From Dryas octopetala (taxonomy: Eukaryota > Streptophyta > Magnoliopsida > Rosales > Rosaceae), in the NCBI GenBank assembly GCA_963921425.1, contig OY992832.1:6262001-6326000 (forward strand): a stretch of 64,000 nucleotides of DNA. The letters run 5' to 3'. A program made the translations under genes and the position numbers. The notes beneath the pieces are model-generated. The model did not search any database and was not told the DNA's origin. It worked only from the letters and a program-made list of their open reading frames with translations. Below are positions 35,276-47,500 of this stretch, in pieces (the stretch's first letter is position 1; each line of letters starts with the position of its first letter).

Positions 35276-38200
35276 ATGGCAAGACTAGTTCCTATCAATG
35301 TTCAAAAACACTTCCTTAACATTATGATTATGCTTCTCAGAATATTGGCTCTCTGCACAAACTCACTACTCCAAGTTGATGCACAATCTGGGCGTCTTCC
35401 TCTTACAGAACCTTCAGAAGGTAACTCGAACATTCTTCCTTTTCTTCTTCTTAATCTTGTTCAAGTTGGTATTGGTAGAGAAAACCTTTGAACCAAGACC
35501 CACCTGTCTATTTCTTTCGTCACATGGAGTTTATGATAGTGAAACTTTATGCATTCAAGCCTTAGTTTGTTTATTTTATTTTATTTTTCTAAAGTTTATT
35601 AATTTGCTTGAAACTTAAAACAAATGGAAAACAATTCCAAGGTGTTAAAGGAGTTGGTTCGAAGGTGTAGCTGTAAATCCAGACACCGAGTTCGAGTCTC
35701 CAGTTCGACCCTTGGAACTAAGCAGCAAAGAAGGTAAAATCTTTTGTGAATTCCCTAGGCTCGGCGTGGATTGCCTACCTTTGACCGGTCTAAAAAATTA
35801 GTCTGATGCGCGAAAGCTGACCCAAGCCACCTACGGTTACCCAAAAAACAAATGAAAAACAAAAACAGCCAAGAAATGGAAAACAAATAAAAGTTAAAAG
35901 AGGGTAAACCGAAAAATACTGCATTTAAGGATGAAAAAATCCGAAAGTAATACATCAGAGAGCTATTGTGTTACTTCTTCTACCGTACGTGTAATTCCGG
36001 ATACATGTACATTCTTTGCAGGAAGATGTGTTACCCGATTTTTTTAATTTTTTTTTTAGCTGAATGTACCAATCAAATTCTACGATATATTTTGCTTTGG
36101 CAAAAAAAAAAGAAAATGAAAAATGTAGGATTTATGTCATGGTAGCTTTGTCATATTTAAAGGCCCAGGCCCAGTCACTTGTTTGGCACCAGGCCCAAAC
36201 TGAATCACTCTTTTGGGTATTCTCTCTCAAGAGCGAAGATTCAAGAATCAAGAACGGTGTAAGATTTCTGGCAAAAAAAAAAAAAAAAAAAGGTGTGGGA
36301 TTCACTGTCTATGTATTTAAACTCCCAAACGGTGGAGTGACACACTGACCGACACCCTCCTTCTACTAAAAAAGAGAAAGGAAAAAAAAATTTCGGATTC
36401 TTGCATAAAAAGTTAAAAACACAAAAAAGAAAAATTAAAGAATTTCATGGAATTGATTTGTGTGTGTAGTGAAAGCACTGAGTGAAATAGCTACACAAGT
36501 CGGGAAAACAGACTGGAACTTCAGCGTAGACGTAGACCCATGCAGCAGCAATGACACAAGTTGGACAAATCCAATATCTGATGACATATACAACAACACT
36601 GTCACATGCAACTGCTCCTACCCTGATGGTTTCTGCCACGTTACCAGCATGTATGTGAACTTTAAGCTTAATTATTAATTTGTTGGCTTATTTATTTACT
36701 TAATTTTCTATGTACATGGTTATGTTCCCCTTGCTCCAATTGCATTCAAAGACATCAACAGCATTTTTCCATGCTAGGTTTGAATATTTATGGAATGCTT
36801 TTTGAGCTATTGGATATTTGGTTTTATAGAACTCTGTGTGCCTATCAATGAAGTGTTCGTGTAAATGTGCATGTGGGTTTTTGTTTATTTCTCTTGAGAA
36901 GAGAATCTTTTATGTTCTTATCAATTAAGGTTATACTGATTCAAACTACAAGTTCCTATCTTTGATCTTGATAATGGATATAAAACATTTAGGATTCCTT
37001 TTGCCTACAAACTTTCAACTTTATGTGCTCTGAGCCTCTCACATTTTTGTATACAGTGTTCTTAAAGGGCAAGATCTTTCTGGTGTACTTCCAACATCTA
37101 TTGCAAAATTACCCTACCTAACAAGAGTGTAAGATACGCTTTTTCAGTTGGATATTATGAAAATGTATCATCTGAAAAGGTTAATATCATTTCCTCAAAT
37201 GGTAATGTTATTACTAATATCTTTACTCTTGTTAACAGTGATTTCACTAGGAACTACCTGAGGGATAATATACCACGTGAATGGGCTTCTACGAAGTTGG
37301 AATATCTGTAAATGACTTCTGAACATTATGTTCAAGGTTATCCAATAATAGCTTGTATTAAATGAACTAAAAAAATGAGTACTCTGCAGGATTGTTACTG
37401 TGAACAACTTATCAGGACCAATCCCTGCCTACTTGGGAAGTATAACCACCCTAGTACATTTGTATGCTTTGGCTCTATCTCTCTTTACCACCTCTTTATT
37501 ATTTGTCAAATCAATTTTAAGTTTCATTTGGTTTGGCCTGATGTGATGAAGGAGAATTTATTTTCAGGACCTTAGACAGTAACCTGTTTTCTGGAAGTGT
37601 TCCTCATCAGCTTGGGAAATTGATTAACTTGGAGCATCTGTAAGCTCCCTCTTTTTTTTTTTTTTTTTTCTTTTCACCCTCAGTTTGCTTTCATTTAGTG
37701 CTTATTCTTTTAATATTAAATAACTTGAATAAGTACCGGTGGATAAGTTGGCATTGGTATCTGCAGCAATCTTAATGCAAACAATCTCACGGGGGAGCTG
37801 CCACCGGCTCTCACTAATCTGAAAAAATTAACAAATCTGTAAGTGTTTGTATCCTTAAGAATTGCTGTACTTATAACTACATAGAACTTTGCATGTTAAG
37901 AAATCTACAGCTTTATGTTATTCAATCTTTCCCTTTATGCAGTAGGATTAGCAGTAACAACTTCAGTGGAAGAATACCTGACTTTTTCCAAAGTTGGAAT
38001 CAACTTGAGACATTGTAAGTGCTTTTTCCTATTGCATATTCTAAATCGTTAAGACAATGAACTTTTCTGGTGTAATCTCTATTCATTTTGAATTTTGTTG
38101 TTGACACTTGACAGAGAGATCCAAGCTAGTGGTCTTCAAGGGCCTATTCCGTCTAGCATTTCTGTCTTGAAAAATTTAACAGAACTGTGAGTTCTGCGTT

Positions 38201-41200
38201 CAATCCTAAGTTGCATTAACACTAAAGAACCTAATCTTCCTTAGAACTTTATCATAGCTTTGTATCACAGGGACTTATTTTTTTAATAATATTCATGATG
38301 CAATTTAATGCAGAAAGATCAGTGACTTAAATGGAGGGGGTTCAGAATTTCCACCCTTGAGTAAAATGACAGGCATGGAAAGTTTGTAAGTCTTGAAAAT
38401 GTTGTAATTTGTTTTTCTTATAAATTTAGACTAATCCATAATTCCATGCTTAGCTGCAATTGTATAAATATGAAGTTATGTGCAGAATGCTGAGGAGCTG
38501 TAATTTATCTGGACCTATCCCTGATGATATATCGGCTATGAAAATATTGAAAATATTGTAATACTGCTATTCTTTATTTTTTCTTGTTCAAGTGCACAGC
38601 ACACAATTAATTCATATTTTCTTGATTGTTAGTTGATTAACGAGTTCAATTTTTTCAGTTAAGCTTCCAAGTAATAAACTTAAGGTTCTTATAACATATT
38701 TTTAGTTCTTTTCTTGCAGAGATCTCAGCTTCAACAAATTGGAAGGAAGTGTTCCTAATTTTACAGATCTTAACAACCTGAAGAAGTTGTAAGAAGTGTA
38801 AATTTCATGATGATCACTTGAATACATCATGATTTATGGGGCCTCCCCTACATATATTATATATACATATGTATTAAATTACATCTCTAATGGAAGCATA
38901 GATTTAGATTTAGATTTAGATGTAGTAAAGCATAAATTCTTCGTTATTTTCTTGTATAGTCAATATCTTCAACCATGTAACCGAATGTGTTTATGTAATT
39001 GCTTGCTGAATAGGTATCTGACAAGCAACTTGCTCAATGGGTCTATTCCAGACTGGATCAAGAGCAGAGATAATCGCTAGTATGTTTTCCATCCTATATC
39101 AGATTTGCTTGAGAGTTATTTTCCATTGAAGCCTGCAGAAATATATTCTTTGACACACACAGACACAGAGATATAATTAGAAATATGTGAACTTCTACTT
39201 TGGATGGAGGCTAATCTGATGACCTCTTTAGAGGTCTGTTGCAGATTCTGTTTCCACCACATACAGTTTATCTTCCACTGTTTGAATATTCTGTTTAATA
39301 TCTAGCAAGATTAACATAAGTGTAATAACTCTGGCTTGGCCCGCTTGGCCAAAAATGTTGAGTGGGTATGGTTCTTAGTTGATGTTGGCTTAGCTTAAAA
39401 TTGTAAGTTAGATTAAATGTTAGATGTGACTTTTGAGCAATCATTCATCTAATTTAAAAGACTATTCTTTTTTTTTTTGTTTCCCAGATGATCAATGTTT
39501 AGGATTTTCTATTATGATTACTCTAAAATGTAATTTTTCAAAGGAGTTATAATGACTTACGGAGAAAGTGTAACAATTGTGTGCAGCCAGACAGATATTT
39601 CGTACAATAATTTTTCAAAGAGCTATGAGCCAACTACTTGTCCAGAAAACCTGTAAGAACATTTCTCTTTTTAGTTGGTATGCTTATCACACTTTGCTGT
39701 CTTCCTTCACCCAACATATTTTTTGGGTAAACTACAATTTAGTCCATGTGGTTTGACTCAAATTCACATCTACGTGTTTTAAAATTTGCCAATTTGAGCC
39801 TCGTGTTTATGCCTGTTAGCAGTCATACAACATTTTTGAGATTCCGTCAATTGAGTAACGATTTTGGCATTACAAGGGTTTAAATGTCTTTTTACCTAAT
39901 TAAAAAGTGAAAAATAAGGGAAAAATATATATATTCCCCCATTTAAAAAAAAAAAAAGAAAAACATTGAACTCACCTCTCTTCCTCCTCCTTCCCGTTCC
40001 CCACTTCACACCTCCCCCCCCCCCCCCCCCCCCCTCCCCTCACCCCCTCACCACACCACACCACACCACACCACACCACACCACACCACAGTTCTTTAAC
40101 ATGACTCAAATATGGAGATGGGGTGGGGTAAGGTGGGGGAATAAGAAGAGAGGTGAGGCCAATGTTTTTTCTTTTTTCTTTTCAGTTTTAAATTACGATC
40201 AAAATACATTTAAACCCCTGTACACAAGAATCACAGTGTCAAAATCGTTACTCAATTGAAAGATTTTAAAAAAAGTCCTATGACACGAGAATGAAATTGG
40301 CAATATGTAAAACACAAGAACCTAATGTGATATTGGGTCAAAAAATATGAGCCAAAAACTTTTTTAACATGTCCCCAATTGATATTTTAATGGATTTTAA
40401 AAGAATTGTAAATTTCATAAAATCTATCAAAATTCAAGAAAAATTGGCTGGAATTCTCATGACTTTTGTTTTATGTGAACAAAATCTATCCAAATCTACC
40501 AAAATTCATCACTTAAAAAAATTCATGAGTTTTTTAGGACACTCTTGGATTTTTAAAGAATCTATTAAAATCTGAGTTGGGAATACCTAGATTTCTTTGA
40601 AATCCATTAAAATCGTAATTGAGAACACTTAAATTTTGTTGGAATTTTAAAATGAGAGTGGGGGACATCCCCCTAATTTCGCATGTATCAGGAACTTGTT
40701 TAAGAGCTCTTCTGCACAAGACAACTTGTAAGGTTTCAACTTATTAGTCTCCATGATAGACCCTTTTTCTTTTTCCTTTCATTTTCTGGACTTTAAATTT
40801 ACATAAGCTGATTATGTACTGCACTGATATAGAACATTTGGAGCGTGTCAGAATTTCGAATGTCCAAAAGGTAACAATACGTCTCTTAGATTAAACATAT
40901 GATTATGAGGTATATAATTTAGATATCCAGCTGGGTTTTGCATATAAATAGATACATACTATAATTAGTATGGTGCGCTTTCTCTATTGTCTCTGAATAG
41001 ATCAGCAGTACTCATTGCATATAAATTGTGGTGGAAGATCAACCACCATTGGAGGAATCAACTTTGACGGGGATCAAGACAAAGGAGGTGCAGCAAAATT
41101 CATTGCTGTGGGATCTGGACAGCTCTGGGGAACCAGTAGCACTGGAAATTTCTGGAATGTTGACACCCAATCTCAAGACTACATAGCAAATAATAAATCT

Positions 41201-43796
41201 GTACTGGGAATGAACAACTCAGAGTTGTACACTAATGCACGTCTCTCTCCCCTTTCTCTCACATATTATGCACGCTGCTTGGCAATTGGAAATTATACTG
41301 TGAATCTTCACTTTTCGGAGATAATAATCAGAGGCAATAGATCTTTTCAGAGTCTTGGAAGACGGATATTTGATGTTTATATTCAGGTAGTCAATCATAT
41401 ACTGTACGTTTATGCACTCTATATGCCACCGTACGTAGATATATGCATGATTTCTGATTCATAAAGTTTGTTACAGGAGAAACTGTTGTTGGAGGATTTT
41501 AACATTGAAGAGGACGCACAAGGGGTTGATAAGGTAGTCATTAAGGAATTTAAAGCAGTTGAGGTTAAGAATAAAACTGTGGAGATCCGATTTCATTGGT
41601 CTGGGAAAGGGACAACAACTTCCCCAAAGAAAGGAACATATGGTCCTCTTATATCAGCTATCTCTATAAAATCTGGTATCTTCTGAATTGCAACCATTAG
41701 CTCTCTCTCTCTCTCTCACATACACACACACACATAAGGGTTTGTACTCGTTCCAAATAGAAAGCAACAGAAAGCAAGTTGATTTTGTAGAGTTCGATCC
41801 TCCTGATGATGGCCAAGGAAAGGTATTGGTTCAGAACAAAGAAAAAAAGGTATTTGTTGTGGTTGGAGCTTCAGTTGCAGCTTTGGTTTTGTGCCTCGTT
41901 TTCATGATTTTTGGCATTCTTTGGTGGAAACGTCAGAATAGCAAGACATCAAGGGAAAAAGGTGCTATTAATCTACTGTGTAAATTGCAAGTAGTGCATT
42001 CGCCTCAATATTTCTAATGACATGTAACTAGGAAATTAATACAACTCAGTTATAAGTTAAAAAAATACTTTTATAAATTTGTAAGACGTTACCAATATCC
42101 TAATTCCTAACCTTATCCTATGGACAGATCTGAGAGGACTGGATCTGCAAACTGGCTTTTTCACCTTACGGCAAATTAAAGCTGCCACTAACAACTTTGA
42201 TCCTATAAACAAGATTGGGGAAGGTGGTTTTGGGTCTGTCTACAAGGTACCATATGACTCCATAATTTTCTTTTGACCATTTTCCTTACTTATAGGCTTC
42301 ATCATGATTGAAAAATATTCTACTATATTTAATGCAGGGTATATTATTGGATGGCACTATAATTGCAGTTAAGAAACTATCTTCAAGATCGAAGCAAGGA
42401 AATCGTGAATTTGTGAATGAAATAGGCATGATTTCAGGTTTACAACATCCAAATCTTGTTAGATTGTATGGATGTTGTATAGAAAAAAATGAATTACTGT
42501 TGGTATATGAATACATGGTAAACAATAGCCTTGCACATTCTTTGTTTGGTAAGTTTATAAATTCTAGGAACAAAAAACTGAAATGGTGTATAGGACGTAC
42601 TAAAATGATCCGTTAATTGAGAACCTATGCTGGTTGCAGGTCTGGAGGAAGGTCCACCAAAATTGGACTGGCCTATGAGGCAGAAAATATGCTTAGGCAT
42701 AGCAAGAGGTCTGGCTTTTTTGCATGAAGAATCACCACTAAAGGTTGTACATAGAGACATCAAAACTACAAATATATTACTGGACCAAGACCTTAACCCT
42801 AAGATCTCAGACTTTGGTTTGGCCAAGCTCGACGAAGAGGAGAACACCCACATTAGCACCAGAGTTGCCGGAACTATGTAAGCTACTGTTTTATTTATTC
42901 TCTTAACTTCATTTGAGAGTCTAATTTTGTTTCTGCTCTTTTTTTCCTCCAATTTCTTCTGCTCCCAAAATCTTGAATACAAGTCAATCATGATCAGATT
43001 TTATCTTTATGTTTTCTATTGGCTATGTTTGAGATGAAATGCCTCATACTAGTTTGAATCAGCAGTCAGAGAAAAATAATCTTTGTTGTGCAGAGGATAC
43101 ATGGCACCAGAATATGCACTGTGGGGTTATTTAACTTATAAAGCAGATGTCTACAGTTTTGGTGTGGTTGCATTGGAAATTGTTGCTGGGAAGAACAACC
43201 TGAAATATCGACCAAATGAAAATTTTGTCTGCCTTATGGATTGGGTAAGATGGATCTTCATTCAAATTCCTTTAGTACATGCAACTAGAAACACAGTTTT
43301 ATGATCATTATTACTTTAAGGACTTGTCCACTCAACTTGGTCATCCTTCTATAAAACCGAAGATTGTATGGTCTTGTTGATTTGTTGCTCTCCATTTCCA
43401 ATCTCTTTTCTCTGCTTATTTCAGGCCTTGGTTTTACAACAAAAAGGGAATGTACTTGAGCTGGTGGATCCAAGTTTGGGGTCCGATTTCAGCAAGGAAG
43501 AGGTGATTAGAATGGTTAAAGTTGCTCTGCTATGCACCAATCAATCACCAGCTCTGAGGCCTACCATGTCTTCAGTAGTGAGCATGCTTGAAGGGCAGAC
43601 GGTTGTTCATGATTTGATTATGGATACAAGTATTTATGGTGATGAAATGAGGTTAACAGCCTTGAGAGACCAGTTTGATAAATTTGCACAACAGAGCCCA
43701 AGGGAAACTCAGAGCCTCATTCGTTCATCTGATGCAACATGGATGGGCTCTTCTTCTACGTCCTCAGATGTCTATAAGAATAGTCTTAGTTCTTAG
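35276..43796 (+). CDS. RLK gene C: LRR-malectin receptor-like kinase (LRR-VIII-2)
   Basis: 24 exons: 35276-35420, 36470-36650, 37057-37128, 37239-37307, 37390-37461, 37568-37639, 37767-37838, 37943-38014, 38115-38186, 38314-38385, 38486-38557, 38720-38788, 39014-39079, 39587-39652, 40692-40727, 40833-40870, 41001-41386, 41477-41675, 41791-41961, 42128-42246, 42338-42548, 42640-42877, 43094-43244, 43425-43796; 3093 nt, 1030 residues. Signal peptide about 1-37, LRRs about 110-415, malectin (HINCGG) about 416-610, transmembrane about 631-656, kinase with Lys719, HRD Asp817 and DFG Asp835. It is the longest of the five because exon 19 is 171 nt rather than 144-147 in the other four genes, lengthening the juxtamembrane ectodomain by about eight codons. 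Introns 1 and 14 are enlarged by transposons. The start matches gene D ([12 protein letters not shown]). All frames are intact. Confidence 0.92.
35635..35844 (+). mobile_element. Probable tRNA-derived SINE in gene C intron 1
   Basis: About 210 bp with a box B-like GAGTTCGAGTCTCC at 35689-35702 and a possible box A upstream near 35664. It is flanked by near-perfect direct repeats aaaacaaatggaaaacaa (35617-35634) and aaaacaaatgaaaaacaa (35845-35862). The matching places in intron 1 of D (about 44880) and E (about 56600) carry the flanks without the insert. The SINE family is not identified. Confidence 0.75.
39726..40345. mobile_element. Foldback element with C-rich core in gene C intron 14
   Basis: Imperfect inverted arms of about 190 bp: left includes caattgagtaacgattttgg and gggtttaaatgt, right carries the complements near 40205-40260. 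The core has a C run at 40014-40035 and a (CCACA)n array at about 40050-40090. No ORF. Intron 14 of D and E lacks it. The TSD is not resolved because the edges are T/A-rich. Confidence 0.75.
40369..40670. mobile_element. Possible MITE next to the foldback in gene C intron 14
   Basis: Begins atgtccccaattgatatttt and ends near 40668 with gggggacatcccc, a weak inverted match. The inside repeats aaaatctatcaaaattca-type units in both orientations. Absent from D and E introns, so it came in with or after the foldback. Boundaries are approximate. Confidence 0.5.
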
Positions 43797-44556
43797 TAAT
43801 GTAGACATACTGTCACCCCAAGGGAAGCATCATGCACTGTTGTTTTTTTTTTTTAAATTTTTTTTAATAAAACAAATATCATACATTACAATGATTATAT
43901 TTGGAAAATAGATGACCTCAATAGATATACGAAGGTCATTTGATAATGAATAAACAATCTAACATGCTTTGTTGTCGATCATAGAAATTTAAACAATACA
44001 GACATGTTGTAGTACTGCTCGTAGTCTTTGTAAAAGCATATGCAGATTAGGTGATCGGGTTATAATCCATGACTGATGACTCGTTCACATGATAATTAGC
44101 AACAACTTGTTCTATTTAGTAGAGCCTAGAACATGCTGTCAATTTCCACTTGACATGCATTGGTTTCGGATCCAAGTAATTAGAATAAGACTTTAGAGAT
44201 TTGAAAATTTAAAGTCGTAGAGAGTTGCCTACATGTGCAAAATCTACATAATGATAATATTGTGCATGCAATTTGACCAGTCCTTTACTTGTCAGTTTAT
44301 CAATGCATAATTAAATTATTGATTGACCAGTCCTTTACTTGTCAGTTTATCAATGCATATAATCTCTACTATTTCTCGGACCAGTTCTTTGGCTAGCTGT
44401 CTCCGAGGTCCCACAAAGGTTAATCAAGCACAGACTAATTGAGGGGACCTTTTCTTTAAGTAGTGACATTGAGATTGATATTTTCTAGCTGGAAAAAAGG
44501 ATGATACAGATTTTAAGAGCAAAACAGAGCTCAATAAATTAACATGCAAGAGGAAA
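43797..44556. other. Intergenic C-D with compact gene D promoter
   Basis: 3' flank of C, then the upstream region of D in its uninterrupted form: ttgtgcatgcaatttgacca at about 44259, tgtctccgaggtcccacaaa at about 44399, ctaattgaggggacc at about 44435, then ATG at 44557. C and E carry the same blocks in the same order but split by insertions, so this is the best picture of the ancestral upstream region. Confidence 0.65.
44273..44359. repeat. 37-bp direct repeat upstream of gene D
   Basis: Two perfect copies (44273-44309, 44323-44359), offset by 50 bp, starting ttgaccagtcctttacttgt and ending caatgcata. Gene C's equivalent region (about 31788) has one copy, so this duplication is specific to D. 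Confidence 0.88.
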
Positions 44557-47500
44557 ATGGCAAGACTAGTTCCTATCAATGTTCAAAAACACTCCCTTCA
44601 CATTATGATTATGCTCCTCATAATAATGGTTCTCTGCATAAAGTCAGTACTCCAAGTTGAAGCACAATCTGGGCTTCTTCCTCCCACAGAACCTTCAGAA
44701 GGTAACTCATTCTTCTCCTTAATCTTGTTCAAGTTGGTATTGGTAAGAAAAACTTTTAATGAAGACCAATGTGTTTATTTATTTCGTCACATGTTTTTTA
44801 TGCAGGTGAAAATTTATGAATTCCAGCCTTAGTTCAATTAAAATTCTTTTAAAGTTTATTGATTTGTTTAAAACTTAAAATAAATGGAAAAAAAAAAAAA
44901 AAAAAGCCAAGAAATGAAGAAAACAAATAAAAGTTGGGTAAACTGAAAAATTCAGAATTTTTTGTGAGATGAATGTACCGATCAAATTCTAGGATGTATT
45001 TAGAAGTTTCTCTTCCAATACAACGACAAAAGAAACAAGAAAAACATTAGACATTGAATCAGTACTTTACGGCCGCACTGGCCAGGGCCAATTGTCATGC
45101 TAGCTTTGTCATATTTAAAGGCCCAGGCCCAGGCGCAGTCGCTTTTCTGGCTCAAATCAAATTGGACAAATAGCCCAATATCATGCCTAGCTATATTTCC
45201 ATGCCCAAACCGAATCACTCTGATTTGTGTGTGCAGTGGAAGCACTGCGTGAAATAGCTATACAAGTGGGGAAAAGAGACTGGAACTTCAGCGTAGACCC
45301 ATGCAGCAATGACACAAGTCACACAAGTTGGGTAACCCCACAATCTGATAGCATTCCTCCATACAACAACACTGTCATATGCAACTGCTCCTACCCTGAT
45401 GGCCTATGCCATGTTATCAACATGTATGTGAAATTAAAGCTTGTTTATGTTCATTAATTATCTGTGCATATATTTATTTACTTCAATTTTCTTATGTACA
45501 TGGTTATGTCCCCTTTGCTCCAATTGCATTTTGAGGACATCAACAGCATTTTTGCATGCTGGGTTATAATTATGGAATACTTTTTGAGTTATTGAATATT
45601 TGGTTTTATAGCACTCTGTGTGCCTATCAATGAAGTGTTTGTGCAAATGTGCATGTGGGTTTTTGTTTATTTCTATGGAGAATATTAGAAGAATCTTTTA
45701 TGTTCTCATCAATTAAGGTTATACAGAGTCTAGCTATAAGTTCCTATATTTATTCTTGGGAATGGATATAAAACATTAGGATTCATTTTGCCTACAAAAT
45801 TTGAACTTTATTTGCTCTGAGCCTCGGACATTTTCGTATACAGTTTTCTTAAAGGGCAAGATCTTTCTGGTGTACTTCCACCATCTATTGCAAAGTTACC
45901 CTACCTAACAAGAGTGTAAGATACGCTTTTTCAGTTGGATATTATGAAATGGATCATCTGAAAAGGTTAATATCATTTCCTCAAATAATAATGTTATTAC
46001 TAAGCTCTTTACCCTTGTTTACAGTGATTTCACTAGGAACTGCCTCAGTGGTAATATACCGCGTGAATGGGCTTCTACCAAGTTGGAATATCTGTAAAGG
46101 ACTTCTCAACTTCATGTTCAAGGTTAATAGTAACTTGTATTAATTGAACTAAAAGAAAATGAGTACTCTGCAGGTCTGTTACTGTGAACAACTTATCAGG
46201 ACCAATCCCTGCCTACTTGGGAAATATAACCACCCTAGTATATATGTATGCTTTGGCTCTATCTCTCTTTACCACCTCTTTATTATTTGTCAAATCAATT
46301 TTAAGTTTTATTTGGTTTGGCCTGCTGTGATGAAGGAGAATTTATTTTCAGGAGCTTAGAGAATAACCTGTTTTCTGGAAGTGTTCCTCATGAGCTTGGG
46401 AAATTGATTAACTTGGAGAATCTGTGAGCTCTCCTTTTTGTTCTTTTCACCCTCAGTCTGCTTTCGTTCAGTGTTTATTTGTTTAATATTAAATAAATTG
46501 AATAAGAAAGTACCAGTGGATAAGTTGGCATTGGTATCTGCAGCATTCTTAATGCAAACAATCTCACAGGAGAGTTTCCAGCGGCTCTCACTAATCTGAC
46601 TAAATTAACAGAACTGTAAGTGTTTGTATCCTTAACATTGCTGTACTTATAATTACATATAAATTTTTCCTGTTAGGAAATCTACAGCTTTATGTTATTC
46701 AATCTTTCCCTTTATGCAGTAGGATTAGCAGTAACAACTTTAGTGGAAGAATACCTGACTTTTACCAAAGTTGGAATCAACTTCAGAAATTGTAAGTGCT
46801 TTTTCCTATTACATATTCGAAATCGTTAAGACATTGAACTTTTCTGGTGTAATCTCTATTAATTTTGAATTCTGTTGTTGACAGAGAGATCCAAGCTAGT
46901 GGTCTTAAAGGGCCAATTCCGTCTAGCATTTCTGTCTTGAATAATTTAACAGAACTGTGAGTTCTGCGTTCAATCCTAAGTTGCATTCACACTAAAGAAC
47001 CTAATCTGCCTTAGAAGTTTATCATAACTTCATATCAGGGACTTTTTTTTTTTTGTTTGTGAGAACAATTCGTATGCAATTTAATGCAGAAGAATCAGTG
47101 ACTTAAATGGAGGGGGTTCAGAATTTCCACTCTTGGGTAGTATGACACGCATGGGAAGTTTGTAAGTCTCGATAATGTTATAAAATTCTTTTATATAATT
47201 TTACAAAAATCCATGATGCCATGCTTTGCTGCAATTGTATTAATATGGAGTTATGTGCAGAATGCTGAGGAGCTGTAATTTATCTGGACCTATCCCTGCT
47301 GATATATCGGCTATGACAACATTGAAAATATTGTAATACTGCTATTCTTTATTTTTCAATTTTTTTTATTTTTCAAGTGCACAGCACACACTTAATTAAT
47401 ATTTTCTTGATTGCAAGTTGATTAACGAGTTCATTTTGTTCAGTTAAGCTTCCAAGCATAAACTTCGGGTTCTTATGACATTTTCTTAGTTATTTTCTTG

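Noticed and set aside
35640..35720. Possible true tRNA gene from the GTTCGAGTCTCC box.
   Set aside because: No acceptor stem or anticodon arm forms around it, and the flanking direct repeats and empty paralogous sites fit a SINE better.
39966..40259. ORF with a Pro run across the C tract in gene C intron 14.
   Set aside because: It is simple sequence inside a foldback element, lies in an intron and has no homologous frame in D or E.
42494..42991. Long antisense ORFs over kinase exons, repeated at 50625-50888 and 62730-63110.
   Set aside because: They mirror the conserved sense kinase exon 22 in each paralogue and cross splice junctions; conservation is explained by the sense protein.
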